64,000 bases of DNA, from NCBI RefSeq assembly GCF_002878395.1, contig NC_061115.1, forward strand, positions 95,522,330 through 95,586,329. The letters run 5' to 3'. Under the pieces are notes generated by a model. It was given only the letters and a program-made list of their open reading frames with translations. It had not been told where the DNA came from and did not search any database. This stretch comes from Capsicum annuum. Its lineage: Eukaryota > Streptophyta > Magnoliopsida > Solanales > Solanaceae. The first letter of the stretch is position 1. The number at the start of each line of letters is the position of its first letter. Both the position numbers and the translations under genes were made by a program. Shown piece after piece: positions 22,977 through 34,440 of the stretch.

Positions 22977-25128
22977 TGATGACCCAAGATTATCACATGG
23001 TCACAACAGGGTGCTTACAATCATAATTCACCCAAAGCTAACTAATGGCCTAACAAAACCCCAAGAATACTAAAGATAATAATGATATAATAGAAACTAA
23101 AATAAAATAACAGGATCATAATAAAAGCAAAATCAATACAAGATGTCAGAATGGAGACTATCTGACATAATAAATATGCTGAAAATACAATTATTTATCT
23201 AAAAGGCTTTTAATCATATGATTTTTTAGGACAACTTCCCAACAAACTTCAACTATCTAAAACTAGAATAATACAGAAAAGAAATTTTGATAAATAACCC
23301 TCGAATTATGAGGACTCACCAAATACTGTGGCTGATACGGTGCGTATTTGTACTAAGTGTGATCTAGATGGTAAATGTCAGACCACATTTTATAAGACAT
23401 TATAGCACAAAAAAAGTATGGCATCAATTCTTTGAATGTAATGAGTATGTGAGATAGGAAACAAGAAATATAGGCTGAACATGATGCAGGTAGAATGAAA
23501 AAATGACATAAAGCAGAGTAATAAACATCTATTATTTGATAAGTTGAATAACTGAATACAAGGTCATACCGGTATCTGAATTAAAATATGAACTGTGGAC
23601 TGTGAGAGATGCCATTAACTGACGTACCCAAATCTAAGTAGATCAGGGTCCAACCTATACCCCAGTTAGATGGGTGTTTAGTACCTAGAAAAGGGTACAA
23701 ACGCTAACTGATGTGGATCTACTAAATTGATGTCCGAAAGGACAAAGGTGCCAAACCTTATCTAACGGGTAACCCTTTCTAACCTATGGTTGAAATGACA
23801 TTCTAGGACATAGGGACTTCTACTAAAGGTCTCCACCTAACTAACAGGTGAGCCTTTGTCCCTGTTTCTGCACAATGCTAAGTACTACTCCTAACTGAAT
23901 GATGCTGATGACTACAAATGCTCAATAATAGTAATATTCAAAAAACTAAAAATAAATGCATAATATGAAATTATTAAATAACATGTAATCTGGAGTATCT
24001 AGCACTCATAAGTGTATGCATGAAATTATCGGTCATCGGGTGTTCATAATGAACCATCTCTAAAGAATGCAATAATTCATGGAAATATTACAATCTAAAT
24101 GTAACAAGGAATTTCATAATTCAAGCCCAAAATAATGAATTTATCAATAAAATGAGATTTCATAGTCATGAGTATGGAAATGTGCTCAAAGTTATGGGAA
24201 AACATCTATTCATGATTTAGTTAAAGCAAGAAACTGGAAACTAAAGAAATTTGCACTTTACATGAAACACTAAGCTTGAAGAGTGAATTAAACTTGAGAA
24301 ATTCAGTTAAATTTGTGACTCAAAGGGTCAAAGGTAACCCATTGATGAAATGCCTTATACCTGTGGTTGAAAACTTTGAGGAAATATTTCGATTTGAAGT
24401 TTGAAATTAAAGAAGCCTAATTTTTCCTTGGGACAACAAAATCGCTTCTTTCTCTGTTTTCTCTCTATGTGTTGATTGAATTTTGAGTTAATAGAGAATT
24501 TGGAGTGTGTTAACCTTATCTTCCATCTTTAGTATATCTTAAACAACGCCGTTTTGGTGTTAAAATTGTGGAAAAAGACCAAAAAAACCATTGAAAATGT
24601 TCAAACAATGCAGAACAGTCCCAACTGATGGTTTGTGTGATGAACCATCACTCCCTTAATAAATCATCACTCACACTATCCTATAATGACAAAATTTTGG
24701 TCTTGCTACTTAAGACTAATGATTTTTCCTGAGAATCCATTTCTACTGCGATGGTCTGTCACTCAAGCCATGACACTCTGGCAGATACAAACCTTTTGGT
24801 AAATCAAACATAACTTTTTACTCCGATAATAGATTAAGGAGAAAATGGGTGTGTTGGAAATATAATTTATATATATACTATTTGGTGGGTTTGTATCTAA
24901 GTAAAATATCATAATATATAAGTTATACTAATATGAAGTTAACTATGTAAGGAAACTTAACAAGAAATCAATAGTAAGGGGTGTTTTGACTTGGCTATGA
25001 GCTAGGAGTTATTTGTGGCCTTAATACATGTCTAATTCACTTGTCATACTATCTAAACATGAGGTTTAATTCCTACATGCACTCGAAGCATGGTTCCAAT
25101 CTAGTCTTCTGTTTTTTTAGATGTTGTA
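22977..25128 (-). repeat. 3' LTR of element D
   Basis: About 2.15 kb between TGATGACCC on the left and GATGTTGTA on the right, the latter abutting the polypurine tract. The dyad block at 24620-24775 includes GATGGTT-tgtgtgatg-AACCATC at about 24639-24661. The edges are inferred from the polypurine tract and TG-like ends; the right terminal bases have mutated (TTGTA instead of TTACA). Confidence 0.7.
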
Positions 25129-25143
25129 ATATCTCCCCCTTGG
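25129..25143 (-). other. Polypurine tract of element D
   Basis: Minus-strand CCAAGGGGGAGATAT adjoins the LTR, identical in core to the tract of element B. Confidence 0.75.
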
Positions 25144-25357
25144 GGTTATTTGTCCCCTAATATAACCTAACTAAGCTAAAATATTAGGGAAAGGGATGCA
25201 ATTACCATAATGAATTTCTAAGAACTTAATATTGTGAAATAATTGAGTCTGTAACTAAAACATGGACTGAACCATACTCATGAATATTTGTTATGACATG
25301 AGAATAGCTAGGTGACATGATATAGAAAGAATTAACTAGTAATGAGAAACTATTTCA

Positions 25358-26637
25358 TCAGTTGGAATCGAGTTTCAGGAGAAAAGATGGGGGGTACTTG
25401 GTCATCATATCTACCTCTATTTCCCAAGTATCTCTCTGAACTGATGGATTTTTCCACGGAACAATTACCAAAGCGATCCCTTTATTTCTCAACTTAGGAA
25501 CCTGATGGTCAAGGATTTCAACTGGGACCTCTTCATAAGAGAGATTATCCTTTTCTACCACACTCTCTAAAGTAACAATTGATGCTATATCACCAATGTA
25601 TTTCTTTATAAAGGAAACATGAAAGAGTAGACACACTGATGCTAATTCTGTAGGCGATTGTAACTCATATAATACATTGCTATAGATATCCAAAATATTA
25701 TAAGGAAAAATATAATAGATACAAAGCTTTTCTTTCTTATAAAATATCTTCACCCATTTTATGGGAAAAAACTTCAGGTAGACAAGGTCTCTAATAGCAT
25801 ACTCAAGCTCTCTTCTTCTCACATCTACATTTGATTTTTGACAACTCTAAGCGATTTTCAACCTTTCTATAATCACTTAAACTTTCTCCATATCCTCATC
25901 AAACGAATCTATACATATTAAGGTAGCTTCACCAACTTAAAACCAACAAATGATAGATCTACACCTGCTATAATAATGTTTTTGAAATGAGGCTATCTAA
26001 ATATCTAAGGGATAGTTATTATTATAAGAAAACTCAATCAAAGGAAAATAGTCATCCCAACTACCCTTGAAATCTATCATGCACTCTATAGACATATCCA
26101 CTAAGATCTAAATGGTCCTTTCTGCCTAACCATCTACTTGCAAATGAAAAGCAGTACTAAGATGAACCTTGGTACTATGAACCTTATAAAAGGTCTTCTG
26201 ATACTGAGAGATAAATTAAGTACCCCTAATTTAAATAAAGGTCAAAGGGACTCCATGAAATTTCACCTATTTTTTAAGATAGAGTCTAGCATAACCTTGG
26301 CAGAATTTGAAGGGATACCTAGCAGGAAATTAGCTGGCTTAGTCATTCGGTCCATGATAACCATAATATAATCATGTTATTGATGAGTACAAGGCAACGC
26401 TATAATAAAGTCCATAATCACCCCTTCTCACTTCCAAGTAGGAATACTAATATCCTGAAGCATACTACTTACTCTCTGGTACTCAACTTTAACATGTTGG
26501 AAATTCGGACACTTAGCCATAAATTCAATGATTTTCTTTTTCATGCCATTCCACCAATAGACTTCCCATAACTCAAGGTGCATCTTAGTCTCCTTTGTGT
26601 GAATAAAATATAGAGAACCGTGAGTTTTGGATAGCAT
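25358..26637 (-). pseudogene. pol: Element D integrase with chromodomain-like C-terminus
   Basis: Minus-strand translation. An open stretch at 26637-26428 gives the end of the zinc domain (LELWEVYWWNGMKKKIIEFM, then AKCPNFQHVKVEYQ, second cysteine of the CPNC pair lost). The core at about 26420-25830 is broken by stops, with recognisable FNYNNS/SSIQ-like wording near 26030. The open stretch 25822-25358 (154 codons) gives RRRELEYAIRDLVYLKFFPI, LASVCLLFHVSFIKKYIGDI, LSYEEVPVEILDHQVPKLRN and TWEIEVDMMTKYP. This is the GPY/F-like region followed by the chromodomain-like tail of Tekay-type chromoviruses, which in the family is thought to direct insertion to heterochromatin. Confidence 0.85.
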
Positions 26638-26640
26638 CCA

Positions 26641-27703
26641 TTATCTCAAGTAATCTATATCTAGAACACATAGTCTAACTTGACAATGAAGAACACCATA
26701 TCCCTCTTGAGAGAAAACCTCAATCGTATGACTTTGGACAACACCGTTTAACTTAAGAAAAAAAGGATCACTATCTTGCTTTTCTTTCACCTCGTCTATT
26801 AAAAAGGATTCCAAACATTTCTGAAGAATGATATTAACTTTGATTAAATCAACCAACCAAACTTCCAATCTAGAAAGCTGGTGAACCTCGGAACTAACTC
26901 TATCTTATTATTCTTAATTTGAGCAGTACATCACATAGACAATCTTCAAAGAGAATCAAGAACAAAATTGGCTTTGACCCGGATAGTACAAGATACAGCA
27001 TTGTCCTTTAAAACCTCTAGACTCCTCTAATGAAGATTAAGGTCTTTTTGGTTGAACACATACTAAAGTCTCTAGTGATAGGTGGACACATCAACATAAA
27101 CTCTATAAAGGTAATGCCTCTAAATCTTTAAGGTAAAAATACCTACAACCAATTCAAGGCCATTAGTCGGGTACTTTTTTCATATGGTTTGAGCTTTCTA
27201 GAGGAATATGATATAACATCACCCTACTGCATCAACACATACCAAAGTACAACTCTTGAAGCATCACAATAAACTAAAAACCTATTTGAACCCTTTGGTA
27301 GAGTCAAAATTAGTGGAGGTGAGTTGAGTCTTTAACTGCTAAAACCTCTTCTCACAAGAATTAGACAACTATAATTTCACCTTTTTCTGAGTTAGTCTAG
27401 ATATAGGAGTAGCAATAGAGGAAAATCCTTCAATAAACCGACTATAAAAATTAACAAAATATAAGAAACTCCTCATATCTAACGGAGAGATGGGTCTAGG
27501 CCAGTTCCTCACTACTTTGGTCTTTTGAGGATCAACTTAATTCCTTCACCAAAAATCATATAATCATTGAATGCTAAAGATTCCAACAAAAATTCACAAT
27601 AACTAAACTTAGTGAATAGCTGGCGATCTTTGAGAGTCTATAAGACAATCCTTAAATGGTTTGTATACGCATGCTCACTTCAAGAATAAATAAGGATGTT
27701 TGC
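26641..27703 (-). pseudogene. pol: Element D RT C-terminus and RNase H remnant
   Basis: From 27703 down on minus: SEHAYTNHLRIVL (just after the RT DD motif), DRQLFTKFSYCEF (the KLYAKFSKCEFWL block), then connection and RNase H sequence with many stops (about 27350-26880; NFDSTKGFK is recognisable). The open stretch at 26868-26641 reads EVWLVDLIKVNIILQ and GYGVLHCQVRLCVLDIDYLR, the region between RNase H and the integrase zinc domain. The RT motifs upstream of SEHAY are missing, cut by LTR-like sequence X. Confidence 0.8.
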
Positions 27704-28323
27704 TATCATGACCTAATTTCTTAAGTAATGATTGCACCTATTATTAGCCACTAGTAGATAATCCAACCCATAGTACGAATCTACTATTAATGTACTACCT
27801 AAAGAAATTAAGAAAGAATGTGAAGTAAATATAATAAAAATTCTAAAATACACAATATAGTCCCAAAACCTAGCTGAATTAGTGCAAGATATCTTGATAT
27901 AATAAGACTACAAAATGAAGTACTAACTGAATATACAAATAGAAACCTTCTTTCAGTACAACGTAAAGACTAGTCTAGTACATAAGTGGAAGAAATAATA
28001 ATTCTCCAAAAGTGAAGTACTCACCCTATGTCTCCGAACCATAACTACTCCGCACGACGAATACAACCTTGATGAGAACATGTAATATGATCTACAGGCT
28101 GTAAAAGTTTAGTATGAGTACCAACCATGTGGTAAACAGTAGCTAACTACAGTTTAAGATCCAAAGATATTGAAAATATACATAACATACAACCAAGAAT
28201 GTAAACTATGCTCAAATATGTATGGAACTAACATAGTAAATCTAAGGATGTAATAAGGTATATCTTTAGATTATGAGTGGCCTCAAACTAACCTTGGTAT
28301 ATCTAAGAACTATATGGTATATC
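27704..28323 (-). repeat. LTR-like sequence X, left part
   Basis: Begins TATCATGACC, which resembles a decayed TGTCACGACC LTR terminus, exactly where element D RT is cut. No coding sequence. It continues on the far side of element B at 42774. The last five bases before B (ATATC, 28319-28323) are one copy of B's target-site duplication. Its exact family is not identified. Confidence 0.5.
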
Positions 28324-30174
28324 TGTAAAGCCCCAAAAATGGGTCCTAAGACGTCACACAATGCTCAAGACTATGAGTGGCCTCAAACTAACCTTGTAAG
28401 CCTTCTACTAAATCTGGATACTCATAAATAAAGAAATATGAACATAATATCAATGTGGAAGTCTATCTGATCTAAGCAAAAATCATATGAACATAATATA
28501 TGAAAATATTAGACTCAAAGTCTTGTAAAGAAATACTAAAAATCTTAACCATGTCTAGCAATCTGACAAGCATCTACTACTAACTGGAGAGACACTGGGA
28601 CAAGTCCCCAGCTAACTTGAACTAGCTAAAAATACTGAATTAGCTACTATAATAAATAAGAAATTCTAAATAACTAGATCCCCAAACTATAAGGACTCAC
28701 CAACCGTCGAGATATGGATAGAGATGCTTGAATTCACTTATGCTGCTGAAACTGAGCACCTGAACCTACATTATGAGACAATATAGAATGTAGACCAATA
28801 GGTGGATCAGTACTTCTAGAATGTACTAAGTATATGGGTGTGAATGTAAAAGTAAAACAATATCTCAATGTTCGTATAAACTTGTAAAGTAATGCATGCT
28901 AAGTATAAATGACTCACATTGGTTAGAATAACTTAAAGCTTAAAAAACCATGAATCATGAGTGATAAAACATACTGTATAAATCTTATGAGTCACAACAC
29001 TTAGTTCTACAAGATGTTCTGGTATTCTATCTTTAAATCATACTATATAAGTGTAGAAAGGACTCAATTTTGTATCTTTAAACTAAGAACTGAAATCTAG
29101 TAGCTAATGTCTTATGTAAAGCAATGTCTAAATAAAACTGTGAGCCCCTTACACTTAGTTTCAAAAAGCTTTTATGTTATTCTTTACTCTTTTCTGTAGG
29201 CTGTAGGGAGGTTCTTTTAACCAACATACACTATGTGATCACCTCTGTAACTTTAATCCATATAGAAATGGGAATAATCTTATAATCTGTACCTATGTTG
29301 GCTCATATTTTTGGGGCATTAGAATATACCAACTTGATGCTAAATACTACTTCCTTTAATCGTGTGCTCATTCTGTTGGAAATCCAATATTAAAACTAGC
29401 ATAAGGGTTTATAATGAAAACCATTTATACATCTATCTGTTTCAAACTGTAAGCAAAGAAAAATCTATTTTCTATAAACTATTACTAAACTTTAAAGTGG
29501 ATTCCATATCTTAACTGAGGATCAAAGACTAAATCTTTATAAAAAAAACTAAAAATAACTAATTATAGGATGCTTAAAGCATTGTCATTCTTAAATTATC
29601 AATGTTCAACTAAGTATTAACAACCCATGCATCAAATTCATGTCAAATCTTCATAAAGTTGATGCTTGTTAATAAAAATATTGATAATTCAATTCAAAAT
29701 CTGGAAATTTCTGCAATACGCATAAAAATAAAAAAGTAGACATGCAATTCAACATCTAATTCAATTGTAATGTCATAATCTTCAAATACAAAAGAGTGGT
29801 TATGAACCCTAGACTGATATTCATATAATTTCATATAAAATTCAAATTTAAAATAAATTTTGGGCAGAAGGATGAAACAATAATCCTTGTTTATAACCCT
29901 ACATACCTTACTTGATGAAATTGATGAACTAGCTTGAACTTGAATTCCAATTTGTGCTTTTGAAGATGATTTCTTGAATATATTGAATTGAGAATCTTGA
30001 ATTTTGGGTTATATTAGAAAAAGAATGGTGGAATTTGGATTTCGTGGGGTTTAAGATTTGAGGTTCTAGGGTTTATTGGAGAGTAATTTGATGAAAAGTG
30101 AGAATATAATGCTTACAATAGGTTAAGTCTTGTGTTTTACACAATTAAGGGATTGGGAAATGACTACGTTTCCC

Positions 30175-30182
30175 TTATAAAA
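30175..30182 (-). promoter_or_regulatory. TATA-like box in element B LTR
   Basis: Minus-strand TTTTATAA, about 40 bp downstream of the dyad array in the element's sense direction. Inferred core promoter; the transcription start is not determined. Confidence 0.4.
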
Positions 30183-30218
30183 CTTAGTACGAAACTGAAA
30201 ATCCCAAATTGGGGCCTC

Positions 30219-30532
30219 AGTGCGATGAGCCACAATCGTGGTGGCTTGCTGAAAAAGGACAATTGCCATTTTGGCCTCTGGCGCAACTTTACATAATCGT
30301 GTTGCATCACTGGAAAAGGACGAGTGCCATTTTGCACTCCATAGCCACGCGGTGTCTGTTGTTTTGAGAATTTTGACGCGATACAAGAAAATAGCGGTGA
30401 TCAACTAGAAAAGGGATGAATGGGAATTTGTACTTCACCGCAATGCGGGCTAATCACGGTGCCTCACTAGAAATCGAACAATTGCAATTTTGCACCTCAC
30501 GGCGATGCAGTGCTATTGTGGTGCTCTAATGC
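30219..30532 (-). repeat. Tandem dyad array in U3 of element B (units of about 61 bp)
   Basis: Units start near 30219, 30279, 30376, 30437 and 30499, with a partial unit at 30340-30375. Each has a CG-rich head (such as ACCGCAATGCGGGC or ACGGCGATGCAGTGC) with partner bases forming an inverted repeat (CACCG/CGGTG), then a spacer like GGAAAAGGACAATTGCCATT. The same array occurs in the other LTR at about 42246-42575 and in element E at about 58415-58680. Confidence 0.75.
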
Positions 30533-30734
30533 TTTTCACTAAAATCACCATAACTTCTCAACTAAGTATTAGATTAAGGCAAAATTGGTATCATTATAAA
30601 AGTAATTCAATTATCTATAGTTTGGTGGGTATAGAGTGGAAAATTCAACTCTTATGAAGGGTTATTTATTTTTAAAGTTGACCCTTGACCTTCTAGGAGC
30701 TAAACTGAGCTAGGAAAAAGTATTAGGTATCACT

Positions 30735-30748
30735 ATATCTCCCCCTTG
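30735..30748 (-). other. Polypurine tract of element B
   Basis: Minus-strand CAAGGGGGAGATAT between the end of the coding region and the LTR, in the canonical plus-strand-priming position. Confidence 0.8.
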
Positions 30749-30960
30749 TGAACATTCGTCCTCGAATGAGACTAGTTAAATTAAAGATTATAAGGGACTA
30801 AGGCTATATGCAAGCATATAGAAACAAAACAAAACTGCATGAATGAATCTAACTCATGCTAAGCTATTGAACTAATCTGCAAATGTATGACTTTACATGA
30901 AGATATCTACATGGCTAAATCTTAGACTTGAAAAGAATTGAATTAAGGAAGACTATTACC

Positions 30961-32447
30961 TTAAGCTAAATCTGAGCCTCTGGAGAAAAGGTGAGGATAC
31001 TTAGTAAGTATGTCTACTTCTGCTTCCCAAGTAGCACCCTCAATGGACTGATTTCGGCACAGAACTTTGACCAAGAGAACTTCTTTGTTCATTATTCTAT
31101 GGATCTGATAATCAAGAATCTCTATTGGAAGTTCTTCGTATGAAAGGCTATTCTGAATATCTGTGCTTTCTAGAGGGACTAAAACATGTAAATCATCCAT
31201 GCACTTCTTCAATAAAGATACGTGGAACACTGGATGAACTGATGAAAAACATACAGGTAGATCAAGCTCATACGCTACCTTCCCCACACGACTCAAAATT
31301 CTGTAAGGGCCTACATACAGGGGACTAAGCTTCCCCTTTTTGCCAAATCTCTTCACCCCCTTCATGGGTAAAACCTTAAAATACAATCGATTATCTACTT
31401 TAAAATCAAGATCTCTCCTTCTTACATCTGCCTAAGATTTTTGACAACTCTGAGTTGCTTTTAATCTCTTTCAAATCAACTGAACTTTCTCCATGGCTTC
31501 AAATACCATATTTGGCCCAATCAAAGTGGCCTTACCCACTATGAACCAACCGACTGGTGATCTACATCTCCACCCATAAAGATCCTCAAATAGGGCCATC
31601 TGAATACTAGAATGGTTACTGTTATTATAGGAAAACTCGATTAATGGAAAGTGGTCATCCCAACTACCTTTGAAATTAAGAACACATGCCCTCAACATAT
31701 CCTCAAGAGTTTGAATTGTCCTCTCTGCCTGACCATCTTTTTGTGGTTGGAAAGATGAATTGAGATGCACTTCTTCACCAAGACCCATCTGAAAGGATTT
31801 CCAAAACTGATAGGTAAACTGAGTACCCTATATGATATGATGGACAAAGGAACTTAATAAAGTCTAACCAACTCTCAGATATACAACTTAACATAATATT
31901 CACTTGTGTAGGAAGTGTGAACTGGTAAGAAATGGGTTGATTTGGTCAATATTTCTATAATAATAAAAATTGAATTATGCTAAGGACATGAATAGGGTAA
32001 TCCAGTCACAACGTCCATATTCACCTCTTCCCACTTTCAACTGGGAATACCAAACTCCTGCAAAGTGCCACTAGGTCTTTGGTGCTCTACTTTAACCTGT
32101 TGACAAGTCATACACTTGGCTATAATTTCTGCGATATCTTTCTTCATACCACTTCACCAATAGACTTCCCACATATTGCGGTACATTTTGGTGGCTCCTG
32201 GATGAATGGAATAATGCACACCATGGACTTCTACAATAATTAGCTACCTCAAATCGTTAACATATTGCACACACAATCTACTCTAGTATCTCAACACTCT
32301 ATATCCCCCTTCGAAGAAAACCTCTACCTTTTATTCTTTGACTGAACTATTCGGTTTGACAAAACTAGAATCCTTGTCGTGATTCTCTTTCACTTTATAA
32401 ACTAGAGAACATTTTGAACTACTCGTAACCCAAACATTCCCCTAAGC
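30961..32447 (-). pseudogene. pol: Element B integrase and chromodomain-like tail
   Basis: Minus strand. The zinc domain at about 32290-32090 reads KKDIAEIIAKCMTCQQVKVE. The core starts with WEEVNMDVVTGLP (first catalytic Asp kept); the second Asp block is changed to IISYRV. The open stretch 31788-31471 holds DGQAERTIQTLEDMLRACVL (catalytic Glu kept) and GSWDDHFPLIEFSYNNSNHS. The open stretch 31386-30961 (141 codons) is the C-terminal domain: KVLPMKGVKRFGKKGKLSPL, YVGPYRILSRVGKVAYELDL, LSYEELPIEILDYQIHRIMN and ATWEAEVDILTKYPHLF, the GPY/F module plus chromodomain-like tail. Frames are interrupted between these parts and one catalytic Asp is lost. Confidence 0.88.
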
Positions 32448-33830
32448 TTAGTCAACCAACCTCACACCAAATATAGCTAACCAGTGAACTTCCCAAACTA
32501 ATTTTCTCTTATCATCCTCTACATGAGTAACACTACCCATAGACAATCTACTAAGGGCGTCTGCCACTGCATTGGCCTTGCATGGATGATACAACACACT
32601 CATATCATAATCCTTCAACAATTCTAACCACCTTTTCTGATCAAGATTTAACTTCCTTTGAGTAAACATATATTGCAAGCTTTTCTGATCTATAAACACA
32701 TCAACATCCACCCCATAAATATAATGCCTCAAGAGTTTCAATGCAAACACCATAGCAGCTAGCTCAAGGTCATGGGTAGGGTAGTTCTTTTTGTGAGGAC
32801 TAAGCTGTCTAGAGGCATAGGCTATAACCTTACCTCTTTGCATTAAAACACAACCTTGACCGATTCTAGAGGTATCACAATAGACAATAAACCAATCTAT
32901 ACCATCAGGTAGCGCAGGAACTAGGGCTGAAGTGAGTTGGGCGTTTAGCTACTCAAAAATTTTCTCACATGAATCTAACCACTAATACTTAATTTTCATC
33001 TAAGTTAATTTAGACATAGGGGATGCAATAGAAGAAAAACCCTCAACAAAGAACCTAAGAAACTTCTAATGTCAAATGGAGAGATAGGTCTAGGCCAGTT
33101 TCCTACTACTTCTATCTTTTAGGGATCAACTCTAATGCCATCACTAGAAACATATGACTGAGGAAAGCTACTGATCATAGCCAAAATTCACATTTGCTAA
33201 ATTTGGTGAAAACTAGTAATATCTAAGAGTTTGTGACATAGTTCTAAGTTGGTCTGAATGATCATCCTCACTATGAAAATAGACAAGAATATCATCGATA
33301 AAGACTATGACAAACATGTCTAAATACTGTTTGAACACTCTGTTCATTAAGTTCATAAAGGATTCTGGGGCATTTGTCAGCCCGAAGGACATAACTAGAA
33401 ACTCCAAATGACCATAACAGGTTTTGTAAGCTGTATTTAGAATATCATATTCCCTTACGATAAGTTGATGATAGCCGGATCAAAGGTCTATCTTAGAAAA
33501 GTAACTTACCCCTATGAGTTGGTCAAATAAGTCATCAATCCTAGAAAGAGGATAGTTGTTTTTAACTATGACTTTATTTAGCTAACTATTGTCAATGCAC
33601 ATTCGTAAAGAACCATCTTTCTTTCTTACGAATAGGATGGAAGAGCCCCATAGAGAGACACTGGGCCTTATGAAACATTTATCTAAGAAGTATTTAAAGT
33701 GCTTTTTAACTCTTTAAGCTCGACCGGAGCCATTTAATATAGAGGAATAGAGATGCGTTGGGTATCTGGGAGAAGGTATATACCAAATACTATTTCCCTA
33801 TTAGGAGGTACCCCTAAAAAATCATTGGGA
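32448..33830 (-). pseudogene. pol: Element B reverse transcriptase and RNase H
   Basis: Minus strand. RT blocks: early palm sequence in broken frames at about 33820-33420, then open 33407-33213 with [20 protein letters not shown] and [20 protein letters not shown], keeping the FIDD active-site motif. The connection region at 33200-32850 has stops. RNase H is open at 32843-32448: [40 protein letters not shown] and [20 protein letters not shown], then [20 protein letters not shown]. The RNase H Glu (in LELAA) and the Asp near the end (VADALSR) are present. This is the best-preserved enzyme region in the window, though still interrupted. Confidence 0.88.
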
Positions 33831-34440
33831 AAAAATATCAAGAAACTCATTGACTACACAAACTGGCTAAACTATTGGAGTCTTAGACTTAGTGTCTTTG
33901 ACTCGAACTAGATAACAGATACACCCTTTCGAGATCAACTTTCTGGCTTTAATATAGGATGTAAAATGACTCTTGGGAGACACTAAATTACCTTCCCACT
34001 CAAAGTATGGCTTATCTAGAAACTGAAACTTTGCCACTCGAGTACGATAATCTATGGATGTATAACAGGAATGGAGCCAATCCATACAAAGAATAAGGTC
34101 AAAGTAAACCATAGCTAACTCTATTAAATTTTCTAACATGATCTTATGAAGGATAGTGATAAGAAACATTCTATAGATCTGTCTGGCAATAACTAACTCA
34201 CCTTTGGGGTAGAAACCAAGAAGGTCTAAGGGATCTTTTCAGGACCTATTTCAAAATTTATTGTAACTAGTGGGGTCACATAAAAGAAATTTGACCTAGG
34301 GTCTAACAACACATAAACAGCAAGATGAAAGACACGAAGCATACTAGTGACAACATCTGGTAAACTCTCCTACTCTTGATAGGATGGTAAAGAATAAAAG
34401 CAATTACGGCACTGATCACCACCAATACTAGATGATATGC
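33831..34440 (-). pseudogene. pol: Element B protease
   Basis: Minus strand at 34440-34200: QCRNCFYSLPSYQE, LPDVVTSMLRVFHLAVYVLL, then LDPRSNFFYVTPLVTINFEI. The active-site LDPG has become LDPR, keeping Asp but losing Gly. An open stretch at 34169-33867 includes DLILCMDWLHSCYTSIDYRT, LDKPYFEWEGNLVSPKSHFT and YIKARKLISKGCICYLVRVK, the linker to RT. Other frames are broken. Confidence 0.82.

Larger units (their letters stand above)
22977..27703 (-). mobile_element. Element D: 3' half of a chromovirus, minus strand
   Basis: On the minus strand the order is the C-terminal part of RT, RNase H, integrase, chromodomain-like tail, polypurine tract and 3' LTR (25128-22977). The 5' half of pol, gag and the 5' LTR are missing: RT begins mid-domain at about 27703, where LTR-like sequence X starts. 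D probably inserted in LTR J and was then interrupted or truncated by X. Frames carry stops, but the tail has a 154-codon open stretch. Confidence 0.82.
28324..30734 (-). repeat. 3' LTR of element B
   Basis: Left end TGTAAAGCCCC, right end GGTATCACT next to the polypurine tract. It matches the 35778-42768 repeat outside the H insertion. U3 (right side) holds a tandem array of units of about 61 bp with dyads at 30219-30532 and a TATA-like TTTTATAA (minus) at 30175-30182, just downstream in the sense direction. The antisense ORF at 30123-30404 lies within this array and is a by-product of its base composition. Confidence 0.85.

Noticed and set aside
30123..30404. 93-codon ORF on minus in LTR of B
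   Set aside because: Covers the U3 tandem array; the matching region of the other LTR is not open in the same way.
30219..30532. CRISPR-like array of repeats and spacers
   Set aside because: Unit heads and spacers are all related, in a plant LTR; no cas genes and no unique spacers.
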